The position numbers were made by a program, and so were the translations under genes. The notes beneath the pieces were generated by a model. It was not told the origin of the DNA and did not search any database. It saw nothing but the letters and a program-made list of their open reading frames with translations. A stretch of 18,049 bases of DNA, taken from positions 1-18,049 of the forward strand of contig URRP01000047.1 of the NCBI GenBank assembly GCA_900550375.1. The letters run 5' to 3'. This DNA is from an uncultured Alistipes sp. (GTDB lineage Bacteria; Bacteroidota; Bacteroidia; Bacteroidales; Rikenellaceae). Positions 7,753-16,200 of this stretch are shown here, piece after piece (position 1 is the stretch's first letter; each line of letters opens with the position of its first letter).

Positions 7753-8487
7753 ATGAACAAAGATCATCTCAAGTACGCGATCATCGGCATCGCCATTATT
7801 CTGAGCGCCTATCTGCTGGGGCGCGCCTACACCTACAAATACCGTTCGCAGGATACGGTGGTCGTAACCGGTCTGGGCGAGGCGGAGTTCGAATCGGACC
7901 TGATCGTCTGGAGCGGTGTGCTGACGGCTGAAGCCGCCAACGTGGCCGACGGCTACCGTCAGATCGAACAGAGCAAGCGCAAGGTCAACGACTACCTTGC
8001 GGCGAAGGGAATCGACGTGAAGGTCGTCGTATGGAATTTCGTCAATGTCGATAAGACCTACCAGACCGTTTACAGCGCCAACGGCAACTACGCCGGCCAG
8101 CGCTTCACGGGCTATTCGCTGCGGCAGGAGTTCAGCATCGAATCGGCGAACGTCGATTTGGTGGAGAACGTTTCGCGTGAAATCTCGGCGCTCATCGCGC
8201 AGGGCGTGTCGATCGAGGCGCACCAGCCCGACTATTACTATACGAAACTCGACGACGTGAAACTGTCGCTCATCGAACGCGCTTCGGCCGACGCACGGGC
8301 ACGCGCCGAGAAGATCGCGCAGAACGCCGGAACGGGCATCGGTGCCGTCGCATCGGCCCGCATGGGTGTTTTCCAGATCACGGGCGCCAACGCCAACGAG
8401 GAGTTCTCGGCAGGCGGATCGTTCAACACTTCGAGCCGCCACAAGAAGGCCCGCATCACGATGCGCGTCGAGTACCGAATCAAGTAA
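7753..8487 (+). CDS. Membrane-anchored SIMPL domain protein (DUF541)
   Basis: This 244-residue protein has one N-terminal membrane segment (about 8-24, YAIIGIAIILSAYLLG) and a periplasmic SIMPL domain. Features seen are VVVTGLGEAEFESD after the anchor, the central alpha/beta region with WSGVLTAEAANVADGYRQI, a loop region rich in Tyr (QPDYYYTKLDD), and the helix DARARAEKIAQNAG, which resembles the A..RA..LA...G motif of the family. It ends with RMEYRIK-like residues (ITMRVEYRIK). SIMPL proteins occur across bacteria, and in most cases their molecular role is unknown; some have been connected with stress survival. It lies 54 bases after ychF in the same direction and is probably cotranscribed with it. 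The single anchor indicates an inner-membrane location with the domain outside the cytoplasm. Confidence 0.88.
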   Translation: MNKDHLKYAIIGIAIILSAYLLGRAYTYKYRSQDTVVVTGLGEAEFESDLIVWSGVLTAEAANVADGYRQIEQSKRKVNDYLAAKGIDVKVVVWNFVNVDKTYQTVYSANGNYAGQRFTGYSLRQEFSIESANVDLVENVSREISALIAQGVSIEAHQPDYYYTKLDDVKLSLIERASADARARAEKIAQNAGTGIGAVASARMGVFQITGANANEEFSAGGSFNTSSRHKKARITMRVEYRIK

Positions 8488-8496
8488 GCACACGCC

Positions 8497-8784
8497 ATGA
8501 ATTTCACGGACAGGATGCTCCGCATCGCGGTTTCGCGCTGGACGGAACGGATATGCTTCGTGCTGATCCTCGCCGCCGCACAGGCAGGCGAAACGTGGAT
8601 GTGGATCGTGGCGGGGACGGCAGTCGCACTGGTTGTCGGCGCAGTCATCGCCGGCAGTATCGGTCCGCTGCGCGAAGCCGGCCGCGCGGGGCGCGATTTT
8701 CCGCATACGCCCGAATACGACGCCTACGCACGCCGCAAAAATGCGGACGAAGCCGGCGGCAGCCATCGGATCGAACTGAAATAA
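8497..8784 (+). CDS. Small hypothetical membrane protein
   Basis: This 95-residue protein matches no family I recognise. It starts with MNFTDRMLRIAVSRWTERIC, a basic amphipathic stretch, followed by a hydrophobic segment (19-30) and a clear membrane helix (about 33-54, WMWIVAGTAVALVVGAVIAG). The C-terminal half is hydrophilic and charged, with DFPHTPEYDAYARRKN, so the tail probably faces the cytoplasm. It begins 9 bases after the SIMPL gene and codon use matches its neighbours, supporting a real gene translated in the same series. A function cannot be inferred from sequence. Confidence 0.7.
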   Translation: MNFTDRMLRIAVSRWTERICFVLILAAAQAGETWMWIVAGTAVALVVGAVIAGSIGPLREAGRAGRDFPHTPEYDAYARRKNADEAGGSHRIELK

Positions 8785-8852
8785 ATCGCCGAAAAGATCG
8801 GCACCCGCGCGTTCGGCGCACGGACTTGCGGATCGGATTCGGAACAATAACT

Positions 8853-9080
8853 ATGAAAAAGCTGCTTCATATCCTCAATTCGGGCTGGTTCTTTCTGCTG
8901 GCCACGGCGGTTCTGATCGCAGGAGGCCGCTTCGGCGGAGCGTGGCTACGATGGACGGGCGCGACGCTGGTCGTACTCTGCATTGCGGCGGGAACTGCGG
9001 ACTGCGTCCGTCGGATTCGGGCAGGCCGCTACCTGCGTCGGAAAACAGGCGAGCCGGAGAACCCCGAAATTATTATATGA
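8853..9080 (+). CDS. Very small hypothetical membrane protein
   Basis: A 75-residue reading frame starts at ATG 8853 (MKKLLHILN), behind GGAACAATAACT. It holds two hydrophobic helices, about 10-25 (SGWFFLLATAVLIAGG) and 33-50 (RWTGATLVVLCIAAGTAD), joined by a short Gly/Arg loop. A basic tail with RRIRAGRYLRRKTGE places the C-terminus in the cytoplasm by the positive-inside rule. The frame stays open upstream to about 8553, but that region is out of register with the real 95-residue gene, so the MKKLL start is preferred. It sits between the 95-residue gene (68 bases before) and gltX (29 bases after). It resembles the preceding small protein only in general layout, and no function can be given. 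Confidence 0.6.
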   Translation: MKKLLHILNSGWFFLLATAVLIAGGRFGGAWLRWTGATLVVLCIAAGTADCVRRIRAGRYLRRKTGEPENPEIII

Positions 9081-9109
9081 TACTACGGATTTAAATACTA
9101 TACACAGAA

Positions 9110-10642
9110 ATGACAAGACCTGTACGGGTGCGTTTCGCTCCCAGCCCTACGGGGCCGCTCCATATCGGCGGCGTTCGCACGGCGCTCTACAACTATCTGT
9201 TCGCACGCCGTCACGGCGGCAAGATGATCCTCCGCATCGAGGATACCGATTCGCAGCGGTTCGTGCCGGGCGCCGAAGCCTACATCATGGAGTCGCTCAA
9301 GTGGTGCGGCATCCAGATCGACGAAGGGATCGAACAGGGCGGTCCCCACGCCCCCTACCGCCAGAGCGAACGGCGTGAAATCTATCTGAAATATGCGTTG
9401 CAGCTCGTCGATGCCGGATGGGCCTACTATGCCTTCGACACAGCCGATGAATTGAACGCCCTGCGCACGCAGTACGAAGAGCGCGGCCAGACCTTCGCCT
9501 ACAACGCGGCGGTGCGCGAGCGGCTCGCCACATCGCTCGCCCTGCCGGCCGACGAAGTCCGCGCACGCATCGAGCGCGGCGACCAGTGGGTCATCCGCTT
9601 TCGGATGCCGGCTGGCGAGACGGTGCACATGCACGACCTGATCCGCGGCGACGTGGAGGTCGACACCTCGACGCTCGACGACAAAGTGCTCTACAAATCG
9701 GCCGATGCACTGCCGACCTACCATCTGGCCAACATCGTGGACGACCATCTGATGGAGATCACGCACGTCATCCGCGGCGAGGAGTGGCTCCCCTCGCTGC
9801 CGCTGCACTACCTGCTCTACCGCGCTTTCGGCTGGGAGGCTACGCAGCCCGAGTTCGCCCACCTGCCGCTGCTGCTCAAACCCACGGGCGGCGGCAAGCT
9901 CTCGAAGCGCGACGGCGACAAGATGGGCTTTCCCGTCTTCCCGCTCTTCTGGCAGTCGCCGACAGGCGAGACGGCGCACGGCTACCGCGAGGACGGCTAT
10001 TTCCCCGAAGCCTTTATCAATATGCTGGCGCTGCTGGGCTGGAACCCGGGTACGGAACAGGAGATCTTCTCAATGCAGGAGCTGATCGACGCCTTCTCGC
10101 TGGAGCGCGTTTCGAAATCGGGCGCTCGCTTCCAACCCGAAAAGGCGCACTGGTTCAACGCCCAATATATGCACCGCAAGAGCGACGCCGAGCTATCTGC
10201 GCTCTATCAGCCGATCCTGCGCGCGCACGGCATCGAAGTATCGGACGAACGGGCCGGCCGCGCCGCAGGAATCATGAAGGAGCGTGCGACCTTTATCACC
10301 GACCTGTGGGATCTGACTGCGTTCTTCTTCGTCGCTCCCACGGAGTACGAGGAGAAACAGGCGCGTAAATACTGGAAGGGTGAAAATCCCGCCCGTCTGC
10401 GTGAAGTGCGCGAGGTGCTGGCCGCGATCGAGGACTTCTCGCTGGAGAATACCGAACGGATCGTCCACGCATGGATCGAGCAGAAGGGCTACCCCATGGG
10501 ACAGATCATGAACACGCTGCGGCTGGCGCTCGTGGGAGCCGGCAAGGGACCGGGCATGTACGACGTAACGTCGTTCATCGGCAAGGAGGAGACGCTGCGC
10601 CGCATCGACGCCCTGCTCGCGAACCTCAAACCGGTCGAATAG
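9110..10642 (+). CDS. gltX: Glutamyl-tRNA synthetase
   Basis: This class I aminoacyl-tRNA synthetase charges tRNA-Glu with glutamate in the cytoplasm. The 510-residue protein has the usual Bacteroidetes length. It shows the ATP-binding HIGH motif as HIGG (18-21) within RFAPSPTGPLHIGG, the conserved ILRIEDTD just after it, GVEDHLMEITHVIRG-like residues in the catalytic core, and the KMSKS loop as KLSKR (263-267). The helical anticodon-binding region follows, ending at KPVE. The start MTRPVRVRFAPSPTG is the standard one for the enzyme. It follows the small membrane gene by 29 bases, and its stop TAG overlaps the GTG of the downstream gene (TAGTG), suggesting translational coupling. Codon use is typical of the window and no defect is visible. 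Confidence 0.97.
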   Translation: MTRPVRVRFAPSPTGPLHIGGVRTALYNYLFARRHGGKMILRIEDTDSQRFVPGAEAYIMESLKWCGIQIDEGIEQGGPHAPYRQSERREIYLKYALQLVDAGWAYYAFDTADELNALRTQYEERGQTFAYNAAVRERLATSLALPADEVRARIERGDQWVIRFRMPAGETVHMHDLIRGDVEVDTSTLDDKVLYKSADALPTYHLANIVDDHLMEITHVIRGEEWLPSLPLHYLLYRAFGWEATQPEFAHLPLLLKPTGGGKLSKRDGDKMGFPVFPLFWQSPTGETAHGYREDGYFPEAFINMLALLGWNPGTEQEIFSMQELIDAFSLERVSKSGARFQPEKAHWFNAQYMHRKSDAELSALYQPILRAHGIEVSDERAGRAAGIMKERATFITDLWDLTAFFFVAPTEYEEKQARKYWKGENPARLREVREVLAAIEDFSLENTERIVHAWIEQKGYPMGQIMNTLRLALVGAGKGPGMYDVTSFIGKEETLRRIDALLANLKPVE

Positions 10643-11352
10643 TGGAGATCGGACAGTTTCTGTGGGGCGCTTCGGCCGAAGGCGAAGGTATCCTGCTCTA
10701 CACGCTGCGCAGCGCCGACGGACGGGAGGTACGCCTCTCCAACGCCGGCGCTGCCGTGACGGGAATCTTCGCCGCAGGGCCGGACGGAACGCCTGAAGCG
10801 CTGACGCCTGTTTTCGACACGCCCGAAGCGCTGCTTGGGGATTACGCAGACCGAGGCAAAACGCTCTGTGGCAGCCTCTACGGATTCGGACGGCGCATCT
10901 GGCAGAGCCGCGTAGAGACCAACCGCATCGTCATGGAACTGCCCGCCGGCGACGACGGCACTCCGGCGATGGCCGTACTCTTCGATCTGGACGACGACGG
11001 GCAGTTCGCCGTGACGCATCTGGCTCGCGGCGCGGCGGCGATGCCCTTCACGATGACCACGCAGCTGTTCTGGCAGGGCGGCTGGCAGCCAATGATCCGC
11101 ACGCAGGAGGAGCCGGCAACGGTCGAAGACGGCCGGTTCCGGCCCATCGAAGGGTGGCGGCGGAACATTCTGGGCGAAGCGGCCCGCCTCGACGACCCCG
11201 CGACGGGCCGCACGGTCGAGATCCTCACGTCGCAGCCCGAGGTCCGCATCGTCCGGCACGGCGACGAGGTAGCCCTGCTCTGCGGCGACAGTCGGCCGAC
11301 ACCGCTCGACGACGAAACCCTCTACTGCCAAAAGGACGTCTACCGATTCTAA
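10642..11352 (+). CDS. Short aldose 1-epimerase (GalM)-like protein, probably non-catalytic
   Basis: The 236-residue protein begins at GTG 10642, overlapping the gltX stop by one base. Similarity to galactose mutarotases is visible at both ends. LLYTLRSADGREVRLSNAGAAVTGI (residues 18-42) matches the family's N-terminal strand pair, LYGFGRRI matches the GR.ANRI motif, and DVYRF at the end matches the YRF-type terminus. The family normally has about 340 residues and catalytic His and Glu. Here about 100 residues of the middle are absent. At the usual NH(T/S)Y(F/W)N position the sequence reads TTQLFWQGG, so the His is replaced by Gln, and no clear catalytic Glu can be matched. I infer a binding or regulatory protein or an enzyme with altered activity; the fold assignment is moderately sure. 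The long spacing to 11716 and the terminator mark the end of the operon. Confidence 0.6.
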   Translation: MEIGQFLWGASAEGEGILLYTLRSADGREVRLSNAGAAVTGIFAAGPDGTPEALTPVFDTPEALLGDYADRGKTLCGSLYGFGRRIWQSRVETNRIVMELPAGDDGTPAMAVLFDLDDDGQFAVTHLARGAAAMPFTMTTQLFWQGGWQPMIRTQEEPATVEDGRFRPIEGWRRNILGEAARLDDPATGRTVEILTSQPEVRIVRHGDEVALLCGDSRPTPLDDETLYCQKDVYRF

Positions 11353-11369
11353 CCATCCGGTTTTTCCTG

Positions 11370-11405
11370 AATCCCGCATCTTGTGCCAAGATGCGGGATT
11401 TTCAT
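11370..11405 (+). terminator. Strong intrinsic terminator of the ychF-gltX series
   Basis: AATCCCGCATCTTG (11370-11383) pairs perfectly with CAAGATGCGGGATT (11387-11400) across a three-base TGC loop, and TTTTC follows. A 14-base perfect stem followed by Ts, 18 bases after the mutarotase-like stop codon, is a clear rightward terminator. It is not a good terminator in the leftward direction because no T-run follows on that strand. Confidence 0.9.
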
Positions 11406-11415
11406 TTGCAGGGAC

Positions 11416-11512
11416 GGCGCAACCGGCGCAACTGCCTGCACGGCACTCTTTCGCTCCCGCCATCGCCGCCGCAATTCCGGCGGGTTACGCCGTGCTCCGA
11501 CCCTTCGGTCCG
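11416..11512. repeat. GC-rich nested inverted repeats
   Basis: GGCGCAAC occurs twice in tandem (11416-11423, 11425-11432). Downstream, GCACGGC (11438-11444) is complementary to GCCGTGC (11489-11495). Nested inside, CCCGCC (11456-11461) pairs with GGCGGG (11479-11484), so the block can fold as a long interrupted hairpin. It is followed by GACC/GGTC (11499-11510) and TTTTTT (11513-11518), which could be a second weak terminator. It is non-coding and stands directly behind the main terminator. It could be a REP-like element, a mobile element scar or a small RNA; nothing in the window repeats it. Confidence 0.5.
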
Positions 11513-11600
11513 TTTTTTAATCTAAAAAGATACCGAGACGAACCTTGCTGTTTTTCAGATAGATAGAAATTCGCATTCCGTGTTTTTCAATCGTATTGCG

Positions 11601-11631
11601 ACCTGAAAAGCAACCTGAAAGTGACCGAAAA
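11601..11631 (+). repeat. Short iteron-like direct repeats upstream of the recombinase
   Basis: ACCTGAAAAGCA (11601-11612) is followed directly by ACCTGAAAGTG (11613-11623) and then ACCGAAAA (from 11624), three head-to-tail units with a period of 11-12 bases. A period near one helical turn about 85 bases before a recombinase gene is reminiscent of arm-type or regulator binding sites. This reading is an inference; the repeats themselves are visible. Confidence 0.4.
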
Positions 11632-11715
11632 CCGACGCTCTGCGATTCATATTCAAGACGTTGCAGAAGCGACCGGCAGCACGGAAAAGATACTTAACCA
11701 TTACCGATTACGACG

Positions 11716-12939
11716 ATGAGAAACACGTACAAACTGCTCTTTTACATTAAACGGCAAGCTCTGGCCGCCGACGGGAAAGCATCCGTTATGGCACGGATTA
11801 CGATCAACAAGGAACGGGCGCACTTCGCTACGCACCAGCGTGTCCGCCCCTGCGACTGGCGGCCGCGGGAAGGCCGTGCCGTCGGACGATCCAAAGCCAA
11901 CGCCATGCTCAACGCCCGTTTGCAGGCGATCCGGCAGGCGGTCGACAGATGCTACTACGAAGTGCTGCTGTGCCGCAGCCGCGCAACGGCCGCCGAGGTG
12001 CGCAACCGGTACTTCGGACGGGAGGAGACGCCCGTCCTGCTGCTCGCCTTTTTCAGGGAGCATAACGAAACGTTCGCCGGACGCATCGAAGCGGGACGCA
12101 GCCGGAATACCTACAACAAATACAGGTGCGTCTACCGCCACCTTTGCCGATACGTGCAGGAGAACCTCGGCAAGGAGGATATCGCATTCGGCGATCTGGA
12201 CCGCAAGTTCGTCGAAGGATTCGCCGCCTATCTCCATCGGAACCGGACGCACAAGATCAATACGGTCTGGATCTAGATGATTGCACTCAAACACGTTCTG
12301 GCACTGGCACGTGAAAAGGGGTATATTCAGAAAGATATTTTCGCCGGTTACAGTCCGAATAGCGAAAAAACATTGCGCAACTATTTATCTATAAGTGAAA
12401 TATCGGATATAGCGAGATTGGAACTCTCGGATGTTACCTTACAGTTCGTCAGGGATGTGTTCCTTTTCAGCTGCTTCACGGGGCTGGCTTATGTCGATAT
12501 CGGCCGGCTGAAATTCAGCGATCTGCGGACGATCGACGGCAAACTGTGGATCGTAACGCGGCGTTGCAAGACGGGCGGCGTGATCTCGGTGCCGCTCTTC
12601 GAAATCGCCCGGTCGATCCTCAGCAAGTATGCGGAGGAAGCTCAGGACAATCGTTTGTTCGCTCTCCCCAGCAACAGTTGGTGCAACCGTTGCCTGCGCC
12701 GGATTATGGAGGCAGCAACTATTCGCAGGCGCGTGACTTTTCACACGGCCCGGCATACCTTTGCGACGACCATCACCCTCTCGCAGGGGGTATCGATCGA
12801 AATTATCAGCAAGCTGCTCGGCCACGCCAACATCCGCACGACGCAGATTTACGCCGAAGTCACCCATGCGCGGCTGGAGCATGACATGACCCGTCTGGAG
12901 CATCGGTTAGCAGCGAAAAACCTCGTCTGGAAAGGGTAA
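11716..12939 (+). pseudogene. Tyrosine recombinase/integrase interrupted by an in-frame amber codon
   Basis: Two adjacent reading frames, 11716-12276 (186 residues) and 12277-12939 (220 residues), are in the same frame and are separated only by TAG at 12274-12276. Together they make about 407 codons, the usual length of Bacteroides-type phage integrase family proteins. The first part has the N-terminal strand region and a core-binding helical domain (RNTYNKYRCVYRHLCRYV; KINTVWI). The second has the catalytic domain: FTGLAYVD, CKTG with the Lys at 98, HTARH (His156, Arg159), LLGHANIRTTQIYAEV (His183, Tyr192). In this family a residue such as Tyr normally stands near VWLY, so a Tyr codon to TAG change is likely. 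The usual first Arg is replaced by Ala in FTGLAYVD, as in many Bacteroidetes enzymes. I call it a pseudogene, but suppression or a separate start for the second half cannot be excluded. There are no other mobile-element genes nearby. Confidence 0.85.
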
Positions 12940-13053
12940 CCGACCGCCTTCGTTTCGTACGTTCAGAGGTGCAGAACACGGAAAACAGCAGTTAAAAACA
13001 GGCGTCAAAATAGGAGTTTCACCGAATAAATCAGAAATGGAACTTTTAGCCGA

Positions 13054-13068
13054 GTTACAATCTGTAAC
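13054..13068. promoter_or_regulatory. Interrupted palindrome, possible operator or recombination site
   Basis: GTTAC (13054-13058) and its exact complement GTAAC (13064-13068) flank a 5-base spacer. It lies about 90 bases upstream of the -33 element of the SusC promoter, which suits a regulator site. It could equally be a recombination core for the adjacent recombinase, but no second copy in inverted orientation was seen in the intergenic parts of this window. Confidence 0.35.
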
Positions 13069-13159
13069 CAATATTCAGGTTTCTGGATTATGAATCATAA
13101 GCCGCAGGAGCCATTTTACGGGGAAAGCAGAAGGCCTTAATAAATTTATTTAAAAATAA

Positions 13160-13191
13160 TTTGCTCGTAAATATTATAATCCGTAACTTTG
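13160..13191 (+). promoter_or_regulatory. Bacteroidetes-type promoter of the SusCD pair
   Basis: TTTG (13160-13163) is followed after exactly 20 bases by TAACTTTG (13184-13191), matching the -33 TTTG and -7 TAnnTTTG elements at the normal spacing. Transcription should start near 13197, giving a leader of about 40 bases before the ATG at 13238. Confidence 0.8.
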
Positions 13192-13237
13192 CCTCGGATA
13201 AAACCAGTTTTTAGATTAAAAACCCACTTAAAAAATC

Positions 13238-16200
13238 ATGCGTATGATTAACAAAATGGTACTTTCGTTAATCGCTGTTCTCTGTCTCGGCACAATCGCC
13301 ACAGCACAGAACAAGCAGGTGTCAGGTACGGTGACTGATCCGGCCGGGGCGCCCGTCGTGGGCGCAACGGTTCTGGTCGAAGGCACAACGGTCGGCTCTA
13401 CGACCGACGCCTCGGGACAATTCTCCATCAATGCTCCCGAAGACGCCAAACTGAACATTTCGTTTATCGGCTATGAGCCGCAGGAAATCGAGATCGCCGG
13501 ACGAACTCATATCGACGTCTCCCTCAAGGAAGACTCGCACACCATCGACGACGTGGTGGTAACCGCCATGGGTATCACCCGTTCGGAAAAGACGCTCGGA
13601 TACTCCGTGTCGACCGTCAAATCGGACGAGCTGACCAAGGCCCGCGACGGCAATGTCCTCAACGCGCTGGCCGGTAAGGTCGCAGGTGTCAACATTTCGT
13701 CGAGTTCGGGTACGGCCGGCGGTTCGTCGCGTATCATCATCCGCGGACAATCGTCGCTCGGTTCATCGGGCCAGCCGCTCTTCGTGATCGACGGTATGCC
13801 CGTGAGCAACCAGTCCTACGATCCGGGAAACGCCGGTTCGGCGCTGAGCGGCGCGGCCATCGACCCGGGAAACCGTATGGGCGACGTGGCCAGCGACGAC
13901 ATCGAGTCGATCAACGTCCTCAAAGGAGCCGCCGCAACGGCCCTTTACGGTGCACGCGCCAAAGATGGTGCCGTAATTATCACCACGAAGAAAGGTTCGA
14001 AAAACCAGCATACGAGCGTCTCGATCAACTCGACGATGCGTTTCGAAAGCGTGCTGCGTCTGCCTGACTTCCAGAACTCCTATGCACAGGGCGTTCCTAC
14101 GACAGGCGCCTACTCCTACGGTTATCAGAACGGCTGGGGCCCGAAAATCGAAGGCCAGACCGTCAAGAACTTCCTCGGACAGGACGTACAGCTTCAGGCA
14201 TATAAAAACAATGTCAAGGATTTCTATCAGACCGGCCACACCTATATCAACAGCGTATCGGTGGCGGGCGGCGACGACAAGAACGATTTCCGTCTGGGTC
14301 TGACCTCTCACAACCAGACGGGTGTCATTCCCAACAACGAGTACGACAAGTACAACGTCTCATTCAACGGGGGCCGCAAGTTCAACGACAAGCTCGAAGC
14401 GCGTATCTCGTTCTCCTACGCCCACACGACCTCGGAAGGCCGTCCGGCACAGGGTTCGAACGACGTGAACGTGCTGGTCAACCAGATCAACTCGATTCCG
14501 CGCACGACCGATATCAACTGGCTGAAGAACAACTGGTACGTACAGGACGGTACGACCATTACGCAGGCCGGCGTGGACGAAACGGGCAAAACGGGTAACC
14601 TCTACTGGACGACGAATAAGAACAAGAACACCGGTACGGTGGATCGTATGTTCGGCTCGGCCATTATCAGCTACAAGCCCGTCAAAGGTCTGACGATCAC
14701 CAACAACCTCGGTACCGACTTCTTCGAGGAGCAGCGCCGTCAGGTTTACGCTTGGGGTACGGTCGGTCTGCCCGACGGACAGTTCAGCACCAACAACATC
14801 ACCTACCGTCAGATCAACAACGACCTGATGATCTCCTACGACACCAAGTTCGGAAAGGACTGGTCGTTTAAGGCGATGCTGGGTCACAATATCAATCAGA
14901 ACTTCTCGAAGTATCTGGACGTGACGGCCAAAAACCTGCTGGTGGCGGACATCTACTCGTATGCCAACGCCGAGAGCGTAGTCACGACCAACGACCAGAC
15001 CAAATCGCGTCTGATCGGTGTGTACGGTGAGATCGATCTGGGCTACAAGGACATCGCCTATCTGAGCATCACAGGCCGTAACGACTGGTCGTCGACCATG
15101 CCCAAGTCGCACCGTTCGTACTTCTACCCCTCGGTGAGCGCCGGATTCGTATTCTCGGAGCTGATTCCGCAGAACAAGGTGCTGAGCTTCGGTAAACTGC
15201 GTCTGAGCTACGCCAACGTCGGAAGCGACACGGTGCCTTATGCACTCGACTTCCTCTATTCGCCGGAAAGTTCGATCTTCCTGCAATTCATAGGCAACAA
15301 CTCGATTCCGCACGGCGGCCTGCTGGCTTATATGGCTCCGGCCACCTATCCCGATCCCAATCTCGAACCGCAGAACCAGTCGTCGTTCGAGGTGGGAACC
15401 GACCTGCGGTTCTTCAACGGACGTATCCGTCTGGACGCGACCTACTATTACAACAAGACGACGAAGAACATCGTGCGGCTCGACGTAGCCAACTCGACCG
15501 GTTTCTTCTACATGCGTAAGAACGCCGGTACGATCACCAACGAAGGCGTCGAGATTCTGGCCGGCTTCACGCCGGTTCGGACCAAGAACTTCAGCTGGGA
15601 CTTGGATGTGAACTTCGCAACGAACCGTCAGCTGATCAAGAAACTCGATCCGTCGATCACGAGCTACAACCTCTCGTCGGGCTTCAACTCGCTTCAGATC
15701 AAAGCCGCAGAGGGCGAAGCGTTCAGCCTCTACGGAACCTACTGGATGACCGATGCCGACGGAAATTACATCATCAAGGACGACGGTACGCGTTCGGTCA
15801 GCGAGACGACGAAGAATCTCGGCAAGGTGGCGCCCGACTGGACGATGGGTATCAGCAATACGCTGCGTTACCGGAATCTGTCGCTGAGCTTCCTGATCGA
15901 TGTCCGTTACGGCGGCGTCATGTACTCGGGAACCGTCTCCGACCTGCGTGTCACGGGTATGGCCGAGGAGACGATCGGCGACAACCGCACGAAGATCGTG
16001 GATAAAGGCGTTAAACAGGACGGCAGCAAGAACACGACGGCCATTACGCCCTACCAGTTCTGGTCGAATAACTACAACACGAAAGTGACCGAGGCCAATG
16101 TTTTCGACGCCACCTTCGTCAAACTGCGCGAGATGGTGCTCAGCTACCAGATGCCGCACCGCTGGTTCAAGAACAGCTTTGTCGGTTCGCTGGCAGTGGG

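Larger units (their letters stand above)
11353..11715. other. Intergenic stretch with terminator, GC-rich hairpins and direct repeats
   Basis: These 363 bases contain no gene I can support. From left to right they hold the gltX-operon terminator (11370-11405), a GC-rich block with tandem and nested inverted repeats (11416-11512), a weak hairpin with a T-run (11499-11519), and an AT-richer part with three iteron-like direct repeats (11601-11631) leading to the recombinase. An ORF of about 120 codons (11154-11525) crosses the mutarotase-like gene and the terminator and is a shadow. No promoter box for the recombinase was found that matches TAnnTTTG closely. Confidence 0.6.
12940..13237. other. 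Regulatory stretch between recombinase and SusC
   Basis: These 298 bases are AT-rich, hold no supported gene, and connect the recombinase to the susC-like gene. They contain an interrupted palindrome (13054-13068), a small inverted repeat (TTATG-AAT-CATAA, 13088-13100), the SusC promoter (13160-13191) and a leader inverted repeat (GTTTTT at 13207-13212 with AAAAAC at 13218-13223). No terminator with a T-run was found for the recombinase. Confidence 0.6.

Noticed and set aside
6604..8847. A 747-codon open reading frame on the minus strand
   Set aside because: It runs antisense to ychF, the SIMPL gene and a small membrane gene. GC-rich coding DNA often leaves antisense frames open, and the translation is low-complexity with no family signature.
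11154..11525. A 123-codon frame crossing the end of the mutarotase-like gene
   Set aside because: It overlaps the real gene out of frame and passes through a perfect terminator hairpin.
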